Translations under genes and position numbers: made by a program | Notes under the pieces: generated by a model | Databases searched by the model: none | What the model saw: the letters and a program-made list of their open reading frames with translations, nothing else | What the model was told of the DNA's origin: nothing | Shown here: positions 54,222-63,727 of the stretch, one piece after another | Layout: the number at the start of each line of letters is the position of its first letter | Position numbering within the stretch: position 1 is the first letter of the stretch | Source: JAFKFJ01 sp963786445 | GTDB lineage: Bacteria; Pseudomonadota; Alphaproteobacteria; Acetobacterales; Acetobacteraceae | Length of the DNA stretch: 64,000 nucleotides | NCBI GenBank assembly: GCA_963786445.1 | Contig: CAWAZU010000008.1 | Location: 186,001 to 250,000 of the forward strand | Direction of reading: 5' to 3'

Positions 54222-55631
54222 ATGACACAGCCGAATGCCTTGCCCGATGTGCCGGCGCTGCTGCAGCGCATGCGCGGCCTGGTCGCGCAGGGCCAGCTCG
54301 CCGCCGCACGGCCGCTGTTGAGCGTGGTCGCACGCATCGCGCCGCCGTCGGCGGAATTGTGGGAACTGGAAGCGCGGCTCCAATTGGGCGAAGGCGACGT
54401 GGCCGGCGCGCTGGCGATTCTCGACCGCGCGGTCGCCGCCGTGCCGGACGCGCCCGACCTGCTGCTGTGCCGCGCCGGCGCGCGGGCGCGGGCGGGCGAT
54501 GCGGCCGGGGCGTTGCTGGACGCCGCCGACGCGGTGCTGTGCGCGCCGCGCGACCCGCGCGCCAAAGCGCTGCTCGGCGTGCTGCTGCTGGAGCTGCGGC
54601 GGCCGGAGGACGCGCTGGCGTGCCTGGCCGAAGCGGTCGCCGCGGTGCCGGGGGACGTGTCGGGCCGGCTGGCGCTGGCAAGGGCGCAGGAATGCTGCGG
54701 CGCCTGCGACGCCGCCGCCGCGACGCTGGCCGACGGGGTGGCGCGGGCGCCCGGCCATGCCGGCCTGCGCAGCGCTTCCGTGCTGCTGCAGGCGCGGCGC
54801 GGCGCGTTCGCCGAAGCGGTGCGGCTCGCCGAGCAGGCGCGGCGCGAGGGCTGCGCCGATGCCTGCGTGCTCGGCCTGCTCGGCCACGCGCTGTCGAGCC
54901 TCGGGCGCCACGGCGAGGCGGCCGATGCCTATGGCGCGGCGCTGCAACTGGCGCCCGAGGATGATTACGTGCGCCACCTGGTCGCCGCCGCCGGCCGCGT
55001 CGCCGATACCGGCCGCGCGCCGCCCGACTACGTGCGCGTGGTGTTCGACGGCTATGCGGCGCGGTTCGACGCGCATCTGATCGGCCTCGGCTACCGCGTT
55101 CCCGGCCTCGCCCGCGCGGCGCTGGCCGCGGCGGCGGGGCAGGGGACGGTGCTCGATCTCGGCTGCGGCACCGGGCTGATGGCGGTGGCGCTGTCGGATC
55201 TGAAATGCGGTCCCTGGGTGGGCGTCGATCTGTCGCCGCGCATGCTGGCCGCGGCCGGCCAGCGCGGCCTTTATGCCGAGCTGCACCAGGCCGATCTGCC
55301 GGACTTCCTGGCGCGCGAGCAACGGCGGTTTCCGCTGGTGCTGGCGGGCGACGTGCTGCCGTATTTCGGCGACCTGCGCCCCCTGTTCGCCGCCGTCGCG
55401 GCGCGGCTGGCGCCCGGCGGGCGGTTCGTCTGCTCGGTCGAGCGTCTGGACGGCGCGCCGACGTGGCAGCTCGGGCCGCTCGGCCGCTACCGCCACGCCG
55501 CGGCGCATCTGACGCAGGCGGCGGAGGCGGCCGGCCTTGCGGTGGCGCTGCTGGCGCCGGAGACAATCCGCAGCGAGGGCGGCCTGGACGTGCCCGGCCT
55601 GTTCGCCGTGCTGCAAGGGGCGCCGCCATGA
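54222..55631 (+). CDS. TPR-methyltransferase fusion
   Basis: A 469-residue protein. Residues ~10-270 are TPR-like helical repeats (LLQRMRGLVAQGQLAAARPLL, LEARLQLGEGDVAGALAILDRAVA, SSLGRHGEAADAYGAALQLAPED). The C-terminal ~200 residues form a class I methyltransferase with motif I VLDLGCGTGLMAVAL near residue 310 and LSPRMLAAAGQRG plus LAPGGRFVCSVE after it. The TPR half probably binds a protein, the other half methylates a carbon, nitrogen or sugar. It lies between the flagellar genes and the OGT gene and overlaps the next start (ATGA). Such fusions also occur with flagellin glycosylation. Substrate not known. Confidence 0.78.
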   Translation: MTQPNALPDVPALLQRMRGLVAQGQLAAARPLLSVVARIAPPSAELWELEARLQLGEGDVAGALAILDRAVAAVPDAPDLLLCRAGARARAGDAAGALLDAADAVLCAPRDPRAKALLGVLLLELRRPEDALACLAEAVAAVPGDVSGRLALARAQECCGACDAAAATLADGVARAPGHAGLRSASVLLQARRGAFAEAVRLAEQARREGCADACVLGLLGHALSSLGRHGEAADAYGAALQLAPEDDYVRHLVAAAGRVADTGRAPPDYVRVVFDGYAARFDAHLIGLGYRVPGLARAALAAAAGQGTVLDLGCGTGLMAVALSDLKCGPWVGVDLSPRMLAAAGQRGLYAELHQADLPDFLAREQRRFPLVLAGDVLPYFGDLRPLFAAVAARLAPGGRFVCSVERLDGAPTWQLGPLGRYRHAAAHLTQAAEAAGLAVALLAPETIRSEGGLDVPGLFAVLQGAPP

Positions 55632-57874
55632 GCGGGGCGACGGAGCGCGGCATCGCCTGCCTCGTCGCCGGCGACTGGGCCGGCGCGCAAGCGGCGCTGG
55701 CGGCGGCGGCGGACGCGGGCGACCAGTCGGGGCCGACGCTGCTCAACCTGGCGCTGGCCGAGGACCGGCTGGGCGAGGACGGGCGCGGGCGCATGCGCGA
55801 CCTCGCCGCCGCCTGGCCACACTGGGACGAACCGCCGCTGCGGCTGGCGGAAAGCTACCGCCGCGGCAACGAGCAGGTGCCGGCAACCGATGCCTACGAA
55901 CGCGCGCTGGCGATCAATCCGAACCGCGAGGAGGCGCTGCTGGGCCTCGGCGCGCTGCGCCTGATGCTCGGCGAGCCGGCTTCGGCGCTGCCGCTGCTGC
56001 TGCGCTGCTGCGCGCGCGCGCCGGCGCGGGCCGAGGCATGGGACGCGCTGGGCATCGCTTGGCGCGCGACGGGCGATCCGCAGGCCGCGGAGGCCGCGGC
56101 GACCGAGGCGCAGCGGTTGCAGCCCGACGATCTCGGCATGGCGTTCCGCCGGATGGAGGCCGCGGTCGCGTGTGGCAACGCCGAGGCGGAACTCGCCCGG
56201 TTGACCGAGGCGGCTTCGCGCGACCCGCTGGACGCGACCGTGGCGACGGCGCGTGGTGCGCTGCTGCTCGGTTTCGGCCGCGATGCGGAGGCGGCGGCGG
56301 CGCTGGAGGTGGCGACCACGCTGCGGCCGGACGCGCGCGACCCGGCGGTGCTGCTGGCCGAGGCGCTGCTGCGCTCGCCGCCAAGCCTCGCCGCCGTGCC
56401 GGCGCTGCGCCGCGCCGTGGCGCTGGCGCCGGAGAATGCGGCGCTGCGCAACAACCTCGCCGCCACGCTGACGCGGCTGAACCGTAACCCCGAGGCGCGC
56501 GACCTGCTGGAGGGGCTGATCGCCGAGCAGGGCGAGCATCCGGCGTTCCTGTGCAACCTCGCCAACGCGCTGGTGCAGCTCGGCCTGCAGGATGCGGGCG
56601 TGGCGACGGCGCGGCGGGCGACGGAACTCGCGCCGGAGATGCATCTGGCCTGGCGCACGCTCGGCGCCTCGCTGGTCTATGCCGAGGGCGATCCGGCGGT
56701 GCTGCGCGCGATCGCCGAGCGCGCCTCGGGCACGCTGCCGCGCAGCCTGGCCCCGCCGCCGCCGGCGCGCGGGGAGGAGCGGCGGCTGCGGCTCGGGCTG
56801 CTCGGGCGGCGGCTGAAGACGCATCCGGTCGGCTGGCTGACCATCGGCGCGTTCGAGGCGCTGGATCCGCGCGGCTTCGAGCTGGTCTGCCTGGCCGGGG
56901 CGCAGAACGACGATCCGCTGCAACGCCGCTTCCGCGCCGCCTCGGCCGAGTGGCACGATGTCACGTCGCTGCCGCCTGCGATGATCGCCGAGCGGGCGCG
57001 GGCGCTCGGCATCGACGTGCTGCTCGACCTCGGCGGCTGGGGCGATGACGGGCTGCTCAGCGCCTGCGCGGACCGCGCGGCGCCGGTGCAGGTGAAATGG
57101 GTCGGCAATCAGGCCTATTCGACCGGCCTGCCGGAGATGGATTGCTTCATCGCCGACCGCTGGGAGACGCCGGCGGGGTCGGAAAAATTCTACTGCGAGC
57201 GGCTGCTGCGCATGCCGGACGGGTACGTGTGCTACAGCCCGCCGGTGTATGCGCCGGAGGTGGCGGAGTCGCCCGCTTGCGAGCGCGGCTTCGTCACGTT
57301 CGGCTGCTTCAACGCGCTGGCGAAGATCACGCCTTCGGTGATCGCGGCCTGGGCGGCGGTGCTGCGCCGCGTGCCGAATTCGCGGCTGGTCGTGAAAGCG
57401 CCGCAATTCTCCGACGCGATGGTGGCGGCGCGCATCGCCGCCGCGTTCGCGGCGCACGGCATCGACGCGGCGCGGCTCGACCTGCGCGGCGCCAGCTCGC
57501 ACCGCGCACAGCTCGCGCAGCACGCCGACGTGGATATCGTGCTCGACCCGTTCCCCTACGCCGGCGGGCTGACCACCTGCGAGGCGCTGTGGATGGGCGT
57601 GCCGGTCGTGACGCTTGCCGGAACCAGCTTCGCCGGACGCCATTCTGCAAGTCACTTGCATAATTGCGGACTGCCCGAGCTGGTGGCGAGCGACCGTGCG
57701 GAATATGTCGAGATCGCGGCGGCGCAGGCGTCGGACGCGGCGGCGCTGCGGTCGCTGCGCGGCGAGCTGCGGGCGTGCGTGGCGGCGAGTCCGCTCGGCG
57801 ATGCGCCGCGCTTTGCCGCCCATCTCGGCGCGGCGCTGCGCGGCGTGTGGCGGGAGGCGTGCGCGCGACCATGA
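55628..57874 (+). CDS. TPR-OGT (SPINDLY-like) glycosyltransferase, FlmG-like
   Basis: A 748-residue protein. Residues 1-370 are tandem TPRs (ATDAYERALAINPNREEALLGLGAL, PALRRAVALAPENAALRNNLAATL, PDARDPAVLLAEALL). The C-terminal half is an O-GlcNAc-transferase-type GT41 domain: RRLKTHPVGWLTIGAF, GIDVLLDLGGWGDDGLL, VKWVGNQAYSTGLPEMDCFIAD, TFGCFNALAKITPSVIAAW and GGLTTCEALWMGVPVVTLAG. The domain set equals that of FlmG, which glycosylates flagellin in Caulobacter and Brevundimonas. It starts on ATGA overlap and ends on a start overlap. Target and donor sugar are not fixed by sequence. Confidence 0.85.
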   Translation: MSGATERGIACLVAGDWAGAQAALAAAADAGDQSGPTLLNLALAEDRLGEDGRGRMRDLAAAWPHWDEPPLRLAESYRRGNEQVPATDAYERALAINPNREEALLGLGALRLMLGEPASALPLLLRCCARAPARAEAWDALGIAWRATGDPQAAEAAATEAQRLQPDDLGMAFRRMEAAVACGNAEAELARLTEAASRDPLDATVATARGALLLGFGRDAEAAAALEVATTLRPDARDPAVLLAEALLRSPPSLAAVPALRRAVALAPENAALRNNLAATLTRLNRNPEARDLLEGLIAEQGEHPAFLCNLANALVQLGLQDAGVATARRATELAPEMHLAWRTLGASLVYAEGDPAVLRAIAERASGTLPRSLAPPPPARGEERRLRLGLLGRRLKTHPVGWLTIGAFEALDPRGFELVCLAGAQNDDPLQRRFRAASAEWHDVTSLPPAMIAERARALGIDVLLDLGGWGDDGLLSACADRAAPVQVKWVGNQAYSTGLPEMDCFIADRWETPAGSEKFYCERLLRMPDGYVCYSPPVYAPEVAESPACERGFVTFGCFNALAKITPSVIAAWAAVLRRVPNSRLVVKAPQFSDAMVAARIAAAFAAHGIDAARLDLRGASSHRAQLAQHADVDIVLDPFPYAGGLTTCEALWMGVPVVTLAGTSFAGRHSASHLHNCGLPELVASDRAEYVEIAAAQASDAAALRSLRGELRACVAASPLGDAPRFAAHLGAALRGVWREACARP

Positions 57875-58872
57875 ACGACTTGCCGCTCGTCGATGTGAAC
57901 CTGTTCGTGCGCAACGGCGCGGCGACGATCGGGGCCGCGATCGAGAGCGTGCTGGCGCAGACCTGGCCCAGGCTGACGCTGACCGTGATCGACAATGCCT
58001 CGACCGACGACACGGCAGCGATCGTGCGGCGCTACATGGCGGAAGTCCCGTGGCTGCGGCTGCGTCGGGGCCGCGTCGATGTCGGGCTGACGGCGAACTG
58101 CGCCCGCGCCTTCGCGCACGGCGAGGCGGATTTCGTCATGCCGAAAACCGCCGACGATGTGCTGGCACCCGAGTTCGTCGCGCGCGTCATGGCGGTGATG
58201 CTGGCGCGTCCCGATTGCGCCATGTGCCATGCCGGCGGCGCCGTGTTCGGGGCCGAGGGGCGCGTGCGGCACGTCTATCCCGAAGCGCACCGCCTGCACG
58301 CGATCGGCGCCGACGCGGTGGCGCGTGCGCAGCACGTCATGGCGCGCTACAGCAGCGCGCCGAGTTTCTGGGGCATCTTTCGCCGCGACGCCGTCGAGCG
58401 CCTGGCTCCGTTCCGCTGCAATGCCGGCTGGGATCATGCGGTGCTGGCCGAACTCGCGCTCTACGGCGAGATCCGCCACGTGCCCGACTTGCTCTATCTG
58501 CGCCGCGACGGCGGCAAGCCGGTGGCGCGGATTGCGTGCGCCTCCACCGAGGCGGCGCAGCGCGGCCTGTCGAACGACGACGCGCTCGCTGACCTGCGCT
58601 GGATGACGCCGCTGATCACGACGGCGTATGCGCATGTCGAACTGTTCGCGCTGGCGCGATTGCCGGAGCCGCAGCGTGCCGCACTGATGGCGGCGGCGCC
58701 GCGCATCTTCCGCGCCCGCTGGGCGCCGCTGCTGCGCCAGGAGGCGGCAGCGTTCCGCGCCGCGCTGCCGCGCCTGCGCGACGGCGCCGATGCGTGGCGG
58801 GAACGGCAGATCGCCGTGGTGCAGACCGCCATCGCGACAGTGATGCCGGAGGCGGCGGCACTGGCGGCCTGA
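57871..58872 (+). CDS. GT2-family glycosyltransferase
   Basis: A 333-residue family 2 (GT-A) glycosyltransferase. The N-terminus LVDVNLFVRNGAATIGAAIESVLAQ and TVIDNASTDDTAAIVRRYMA is the nucleotide-sugar binding fold, with an acidic motif in MPKTADDVLAPEFVARVMAVM; SAPSFWGIFRRDAVERLAPF and GWDHAVLAELALYGEI follow. Start ATG at 57871 overlaps the OGT stop. Third gene of the possible flagellin-modification run. It might add a second sugar or build the donor glycan; not decided by sequence. Ends 62 bases before the fused ligase gene. Confidence 0.82.
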   Translation: MNDLPLVDVNLFVRNGAATIGAAIESVLAQTWPRLTLTVIDNASTDDTAAIVRRYMAEVPWLRLRRGRVDVGLTANCARAFAHGEADFVMPKTADDVLAPEFVARVMAVMLARPDCAMCHAGGAVFGAEGRVRHVYPEAHRLHAIGADAVARAQHVMARYSSAPSFWGIFRRDAVERLAPFRCNAGWDHAVLAELALYGEIRHVPDLLYLRRDGGKPVARIACASTEAAQRGLSNDDALADLRWMTPLITTAYAHVELFALARLPEPQRAALMAAAPRIFRARWAPLLRQEAAAFRAALPRLRDGADAWRERQIAVVQTAIATVMPEAAALAA

Positions 58873-58933
58873 CCGGCTGGCGCGGCCCGCGCAACTTCGC
58901 TAGGACTCGTCCCGGCCGGGTGAGGAGAGCACC

Positions 58934-61525
58934 ATGCCGGGGCTCGACGCCATCGAGACCGCGTCGCGCGACGAACTCGCGGCGTTGCAGACCGAGCGGC
59001 TGCGCTGGTCGCTGCACCATGCCTACGCGCACGTGCCGCACTACCGCAGCGCGTTCGCCGCGGCCGGCGTGCATCCGGACGATTTTCGCGTGCCGGCGGA
59101 CATCGCGAAATTTCCGGTCACCACCAAGCAGCATCTGCGCGACGCCTATCCGTTCGGCATGTTCGCCGTGCCGCGCGAAGCGATCCGCCGGCTGCACGCC
59201 TCGTCGGGCACCACCGGCAGCGCCACCGTGGTCGGCTACACGCAGGGCGATCTCGACGTATGGGCCGATCTCGTCGCGCGCTCGATCTTCGCGGCCGGCG
59301 GGCGCGCCGGCATGACCGTGCATGTCGCCTACGGCTATGGCTTGTTCACCGGCGGGCTGGGCGCGCATGCCGGGGCGGAGCGGCTCGGCTGCGCCGTGGT
59401 GCCGGTGTCCGGCGGCATGACGCCGCGGCAGACGCAGCTGATCCGCGACCTGCGGCCCGACATCCTGATGGCGACGCCGAGCTACGCGCTGGTCGTCATG
59501 GACGAGTTCCGCGCGCAGGGTTTCGATCCGCGCGAAACCTCGCTGCGCACCGCGCTGTGCGGCGCCGAGCCGTGGAGCGAGGGCATGCGCGCCGAGCTGG
59601 AACAGGGTTTCGGCATGGATGCGCTCGACCTCTACGGATTGTCCGAGGTGCTGGGGCCGGGCGTGGCGTGCGAATGCGTCGAGACCAAGGACGGCCCGCA
59701 TATCTGGGAGGACCACTTCTACCCCGAGATCATCGACCCGGAGACCGGCGCGGTGCTGCCGGACGGCACGCCGGGCGAGCTGGTGCTGACGACAATGACA
59801 CGGCAGGCGATGCCAATGATCCGCTATCGCACGCGCGACCTGTCCTGCCTGCTGCCCGGCACTTCGCGCAGCATGCGCCGCATGGCGCGCATCGCCGGCC
59901 GTTCCGACGACATGATCGTGCTGCGCGGCGTCAACGTCTTTCCCAGCCAGATCGAGGAACTTCTATTCCGCGACGGGCGGCTTGCGCCGCACTACCTGAT
60001 CGAGCTGCGCCGCGACGACCGGCTGGACCGCATGATCCTGCACGTCGAGACGCGCACCGGCGCGGCCGGCGATCCGGCGCCGGGCGAGGCGCTGCGCCAC
60101 GCCATCAAGCAGACGCTCGGCGTCAGCGTCGAAATCAGCATCGCCGAGCCGGGCGCGATCGAACGCTCTGCGGGCAAGGCCAGGCGGGTGCGCGACCTGC
60201 GCACGATGCCAGCCATGACGCAAAGTTTTGCTGCTGCATCCGCCGAGTTCTCGCCGCGCTGGCTCGCCGCGTCGGAGACGCTCGCACGGCTGCCGCGCAA
60301 GCCGGAGCGTTCGCCGGCCGAGGCGGAGCAGGCGACACGCCTGCTGGCCGAGGCGCGAGCGCAGCGCGAGATTTTTCTGAGCGCGCACGCGACGGCGCTG
60401 TATCGCGCGCTCACCGCCGACCTGACGCGCTTCGTGCGCATCGAGCAGTTGGCGTATGACGCGGCGACGCTGGTGCCCGGCCTGGTCCCGACGCGCGCGC
60501 AGGTCGCCGCGGAGGCGCAGCACCGGCAGGCCGACAAGGACGGGCTGGAGATCGACCAGGGGTTGCTGCTCGCGCACATCCTTGCCGATCCGGCGTGCGG
60601 GCGGCATCTGTGTCATGCCATGCTGCTGCCGCGGGCGGACTCCGAGGCACTGTTGCCGCAATTGCTGCGCGACGGCACGGTGGAATTGCCGACGGCGAGC
60701 GTGCGGCGGCTCGGCAACGCGACGCTGGTGCTGACGCGCAACCCGCGCTTCCTCAACGCCGAGGACGAAGCCACGCTGGACGATCTCGAAGCCGCGGTCG
60801 ATCTGGCGATCCTCGACCCGGCGACCGCATCGTGCGTGCTGCGCGGCGATGCGGTGGCGCATCCGCGCCATGCCGGGCGGCACGTGTTCTCGGCCGGCAT
60901 CAACCTGACGCACCTGTATCACGGCAAGATCTCTTTCCTCTGGTATCTGCGCCGCGATCTCGGCGCGCTGCACAAGATGTTTCGCGGCCTCGCGGTGCCG
61001 GAGACGCCGCCGGACGAATGGCGCGGCACGACGCGGGAAAAGCCGTGGATCGCGGCGGTGGACGCGTTCGCGATCGGCGGCGGCTGCCAGATTCTGCTCG
61101 TCATGGACTACGTGCTCGCCGCGCGTGGCGCCACTATGACGCTGCCGGCGCGCAAGGAGGGCATCATTCCCGGCGCTGCCAATCTGCGGCTGCCGCGCTT
61201 CACCGGCGAGCGCATCGCGCGCCAGCTCATCAGCTACGGTCGCGGGCTGGACTGCGATTCACCCGAGGGACGGCTGATCTGCGACGAGATCGCCGAACCC
61301 GATGCGATGGATGCGGCGATCGCGAACGTGGTGGACACGCTGACCAACTCCGGCGCGGTCAGCCTGGTCGGCAACCGCCGCGCGCTGCGCATCGGCGCCG
61401 AGCCGCTCGATGCGTTCCGCCGCTACATGGCGGTGTATGCGCGCGAGCAGGCGATCTGCCATTTCAGCCCGCAACTGATCGCCAATTTGGAGCGCAACTG
61501 GCGCGCGCAGCAGCGGCAGCCGTGA
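58934..61525 (+). CDS. phenylacetate-CoA ligase fused to DpgC-like dioxygenase
   Basis: An 863-residue protein made of two enzymes. Residues 1-427 are an arylacetate-CoA ligase of the PaaK type: RLHASSGTTGSATVVGYTQ is the AMP loop, MTRQAMPMIRYRTRDL and IARSAGK-like tail (RSAGKARRVRDLR) complete it. Residues 428-863 resemble DpgC, a cofactor-free 1,2-dioxygenase of the crotonase fold acting on 3,5-dihydroxyphenylacetyl-CoA: FSAGINLTHLYHGKISFLWYL, WIAAVDAFAIGGGCQILLVMDYVLA, LPARKEGIIPGAANLRLPRF and AVYAREQAICHFSPQLIANLE. A possible ATGA overlap, which would split the genes, lies at 60215. The fusion is directly visible; whether real is open. Confidence 0.85.
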   Translation: MPGLDAIETASRDELAALQTERLRWSLHHAYAHVPHYRSAFAAAGVHPDDFRVPADIAKFPVTTKQHLRDAYPFGMFAVPREAIRRLHASSGTTGSATVVGYTQGDLDVWADLVARSIFAAGGRAGMTVHVAYGYGLFTGGLGAHAGAERLGCAVVPVSGGMTPRQTQLIRDLRPDILMATPSYALVVMDEFRAQGFDPRETSLRTALCGAEPWSEGMRAELEQGFGMDALDLYGLSEVLGPGVACECVETKDGPHIWEDHFYPEIIDPETGAVLPDGTPGELVLTTMTRQAMPMIRYRTRDLSCLLPGTSRSMRRMARIAGRSDDMIVLRGVNVFPSQIEELLFRDGRLAPHYLIELRRDDRLDRMILHVETRTGAAGDPAPGEALRHAIKQTLGVSVEISIAEPGAIERSAGKARRVRDLRTMPAMTQSFAAASAEFSPRWLAASETLARLPRKPERSPAEAEQATRLLAEARAQREIFLSAHATALYRALTADLTRFVRIEQLAYDAATLVPGLVPTRAQVAAEAQHRQADKDGLEIDQGLLLAHILADPACGRHLCHAMLLPRADSEALLPQLLRDGTVELPTASVRRLGNATLVLTRNPRFLNAEDEATLDDLEAAVDLAILDPATASCVLRGDAVAHPRHAGRHVFSAGINLTHLYHGKISFLWYLRRDLGALHKMFRGLAVPETPPDEWRGTTREKPWIAAVDAFAIGGGCQILLVMDYVLAARGATMTLPARKEGIIPGAANLRLPRFTGERIARQLISYGRGLDCDSPEGRLICDEIAEPDAMDAAIANVVDTLTNSGAVSLVGNRRALRIGAEPLDAFRRYMAVYAREQAICHFSPQLIANLERNWRAQQRQP

Positions 61526-61598
61526 GGGGTGTTGCCGGCGGCGCAGAAAGGCCATAGGCACCGTGGCGGACGGGCGAACGCCAGGGGAGGGCGCGGCG

Positions 61599-62732
61599 AT
61601 GACGGCACAACGGCGACTGGGCGTCGGCGTGATCGGCTCCGGCTTCATGGGGCGGACGCACGCGCTGGGCTTCCTCAACGCCGGCCGCGTGTTCGCGCTG
61701 CCGGTCGCGGTGGAGCTGGAACTGCTCGCCGACGCCACCGACGCCCTCGCCGCGCGCGCCGCGCACGCGCTCGGCTTCCGTCGCGCAACCGGCGACTGGC
61801 GCGCGCTGGTCGCCGATCCGGCGGTGCAGATCGTCTCCGTCACCACGCCGAACACGCTGCATAAGGACATGGCGCTGGCCGCCGCCGCCGCCGGAAAACA
61901 CGTCTATTGCGAAAAGCCGCTGGCGCCGACGGCCGCGGAGGCGCGGGAGATGACGCTCGCCGCCGAGCGCGCCGGCATCGTCACCGCGGTCGGCTTCAAC
62001 TACCTGAAGAACCCGATGCTGAAGCTGGCGCACGACATGATCGCAGCCGGCGAGATCGGTGAAGTGCGCAGCTTTCAGGGCATCCACGCCGAGGACTACA
62101 TGGCCGATGCCGAAGCGCCGTGGTCCTGGCGGCTCGATCCGGCGGGCGGCGGCGGGGCGCTGGCCGACATCGGCAGCCACATCATCGCCACCGCCCGCTA
62201 CCTGGTCGGGCCGATCGAGAGCGTGCTGGGCGACGTGGTGACGGCGATCCAATCGCGCCCGGCGGCTTCGGGCAGCCCCGAGCGGCGCAAGGTCGAGGTG
62301 GACGACATCGCGCGGGCGCATCTGCGCTTCGCCAACGGCGCCACCGGCTCGCTGGAGGCGAACTGGATCGCCACCGGACGCAAGATGCGTCACGATTTCG
62401 AGATCGCCGGCACCAAGGGCGCCCTCGCGTTCTCGCAGGAACGCTTCAACGAGCTGCTGTTCTATCGCAGCGACGATGCGGCCGGGCGGCGCGGCTTCCG
62501 CACCATTTTCGCCGGACCCGAGCACCCGCCCTACGGCGATTTCTGCGTCGCCGGCGGGCATCAGATCGGCTTCAACGACCTGAAGACGATCGAGGTGCGC
62601 GACTTCCTGCTGGCGGTCGCGGGCCAGCGGACCGGGCACGCCGATTTCCGCGAAGGGCTGGCGGTGATGCAGACCGTCGGGGCGATCTACGCCTCGTCGC
62701 GCGAGCAGCGCTGGGTGCGGGTCGGCGCATGA
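61599..62732 (+). CDS. Gfo/Idh/MocA family oxidoreductase
   Basis: A 377-residue NAD(P)-dependent oxidoreductase of the Gfo/Idh/MocA superfamily. N-terminal Rossmann motif VGVIGSGFMGRTHALGF, the conserved YCEKPLAPTAAEAREM (with the catalytic Lys of EKP), GFNYLKNPMLKL, and the DIGSHIIATARYLVGPI block are visible. Family members act on sugars, inositols or similar polyols. Start chosen at 61599 (MTAQRRLGVG) with AGGGGAGG before it. It overlaps the next oxidoreductase by four bases, so the two are co-translated and may act in one pathway. Substrate unknown. Confidence 0.85.
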   Translation: MTAQRRLGVGVIGSGFMGRTHALGFLNAGRVFALPVAVELELLADATDALAARAAHALGFRRATGDWRALVADPAVQIVSVTTPNTLHKDMALAAAAAGKHVYCEKPLAPTAAEAREMTLAAERAGIVTAVGFNYLKNPMLKLAHDMIAAGEIGEVRSFQGIHAEDYMADAEAPWSWRLDPAGGGGALADIGSHIIATARYLVGPIESVLGDVVTAIQSRPAASGSPERRKVEVDDIARAHLRFANGATGSLEANWIATGRKMRHDFEIAGTKGALAFSQERFNELLFYRSDDAAGRRGFRTIFAGPEHPPYGDFCVAGGHQIGFNDLKTIEVRDFLLAVAGQRTGHADFREGLAVMQTVGAIYASSREQRWVRVGA

Positions 62733-63727
62733 GCATCGGCATCGGCCTCATCGGCGCCGGCGTGATGGGCGCCGACCATGCGCGCACCGTCGCGGTCGCG
62801 GTCGGCGGGGCGCATCTGGCGGCGGTGTCGGACGCCGACGCCGATCGCTCGGCAAAAGTCGCGGCGGAGGCGGGCGGAGCGCGCTGCCACGGCGACGGCA
62901 TGGCGCTGATCACCGATCCGGCGGTCGATGCCGTGCTGGTCGCCTCGCCGGACGCGACGCACGCCGCCTTCGTGCTGGCGTGCCTGAAAGCCGGCAAGCC
63001 GGTGCTGTGCGAAAAGCCGCTGGCGGCGACGCTGGCCGAGTGCCAGGCAATCATCGAAGCCGAGATGGCGCTCGGCCGGCGGCTGGTGCAGGTCGGCTTC
63101 ATGCGCCGCTTCGACCCGGCCTATGCCGAGATGAAGGCGCGGCTCGCGGCCGGCGAAATCGGCGCGCCGGTGATGCTGCATTGCGTGCATCGCAATGCCT
63201 CGGTGCCGTCGTGGTTCGAGTCCGAGATGGTGATCACCAACTCCGCCGTCCACGAGATCGACATTGCGCGCTTCCTGCTGGGCCAGGAGATCGTCGCCGC
63301 CACGGTGTTCGCCCCGCCGGTCGCCGGGGCAGCGATCCGCGACCGGCAATTTTTGGTGCTGGAGACCGAGCGCGGCCTGCTGGTGGATGCCGAGGTGTTC
63401 GTCAACGCCGGCTATGGCTACGACGTGCGCGCCGAGCTGGTCGGCGAGCGCGGCAGCCTGACGCGCGCTCCGGTCGAGCCGGTGGTGCTGCGCCACGCCG
63501 GGCGCGAGGCGGTGACGCTGGCGGCCGACTGGCGCGCGCATTTCGGCGTCGCCTACCGGCGGCAGCTGCAGGCCTGGGTGCAGGCGATGCTGAGCGGCGT
63601 GCCGGTGGGCGCGAGCGCCTGGGACGGCTACGCCGCCACCGCCACCGCGATCGCCTGCGTCGGCGCGCTGGCGCGCGGGGCGCGGGCGCGGGTGGCGGTC
63701 GGGGACCGGCCGGCGTTCTATCGCTGA
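62729..63727 (+). CDS. Gfo/Idh/MocA oxidoreductase, inositol dehydrogenase-like
   Basis: A 332-residue oxidoreductase. Motifs: IGLIGAGVMGADHARTVA, PDATHAAFVLACLKAGKPVLCEKPLAATLAE, VQVGFMRRFDPAYAEMK and HCVHRNASVPSWFESEMVITNSAVHEIDIARFLL. The last pattern (VHEIDxxRFLLG) matches myo-inositol 2-dehydrogenase, so IolG-like activity is a reasonable guess, but close relatives act on other polyols. ATG at 62729 overlaps the upstream gene. No inositol isomerase, dehydratase or transporter genes are in view. Ends about 270 bases before the window edge. Confidence 0.82.
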   Translation: MSIGIGLIGAGVMGADHARTVAVAVGGAHLAAVSDADADRSAKVAAEAGGARCHGDGMALITDPAVDAVLVASPDATHAAFVLACLKAGKPVLCEKPLAATLAECQAIIEAEMALGRRLVQVGFMRRFDPAYAEMKARLAAGEIGAPVMLHCVHRNASVPSWFESEMVITNSAVHEIDIARFLLGQEIVAATVFAPPVAGAAIRDRQFLVLETERGLLVDAEVFVNAGYGYDVRAELVGERGSLTRAPVEPVVLRHAGREAVTLAADWRAHFGVAYRRQLQAWVQAMLSGVPVGASAWDGYAATATAIACVGALARGARARVAVGDRPAFYR

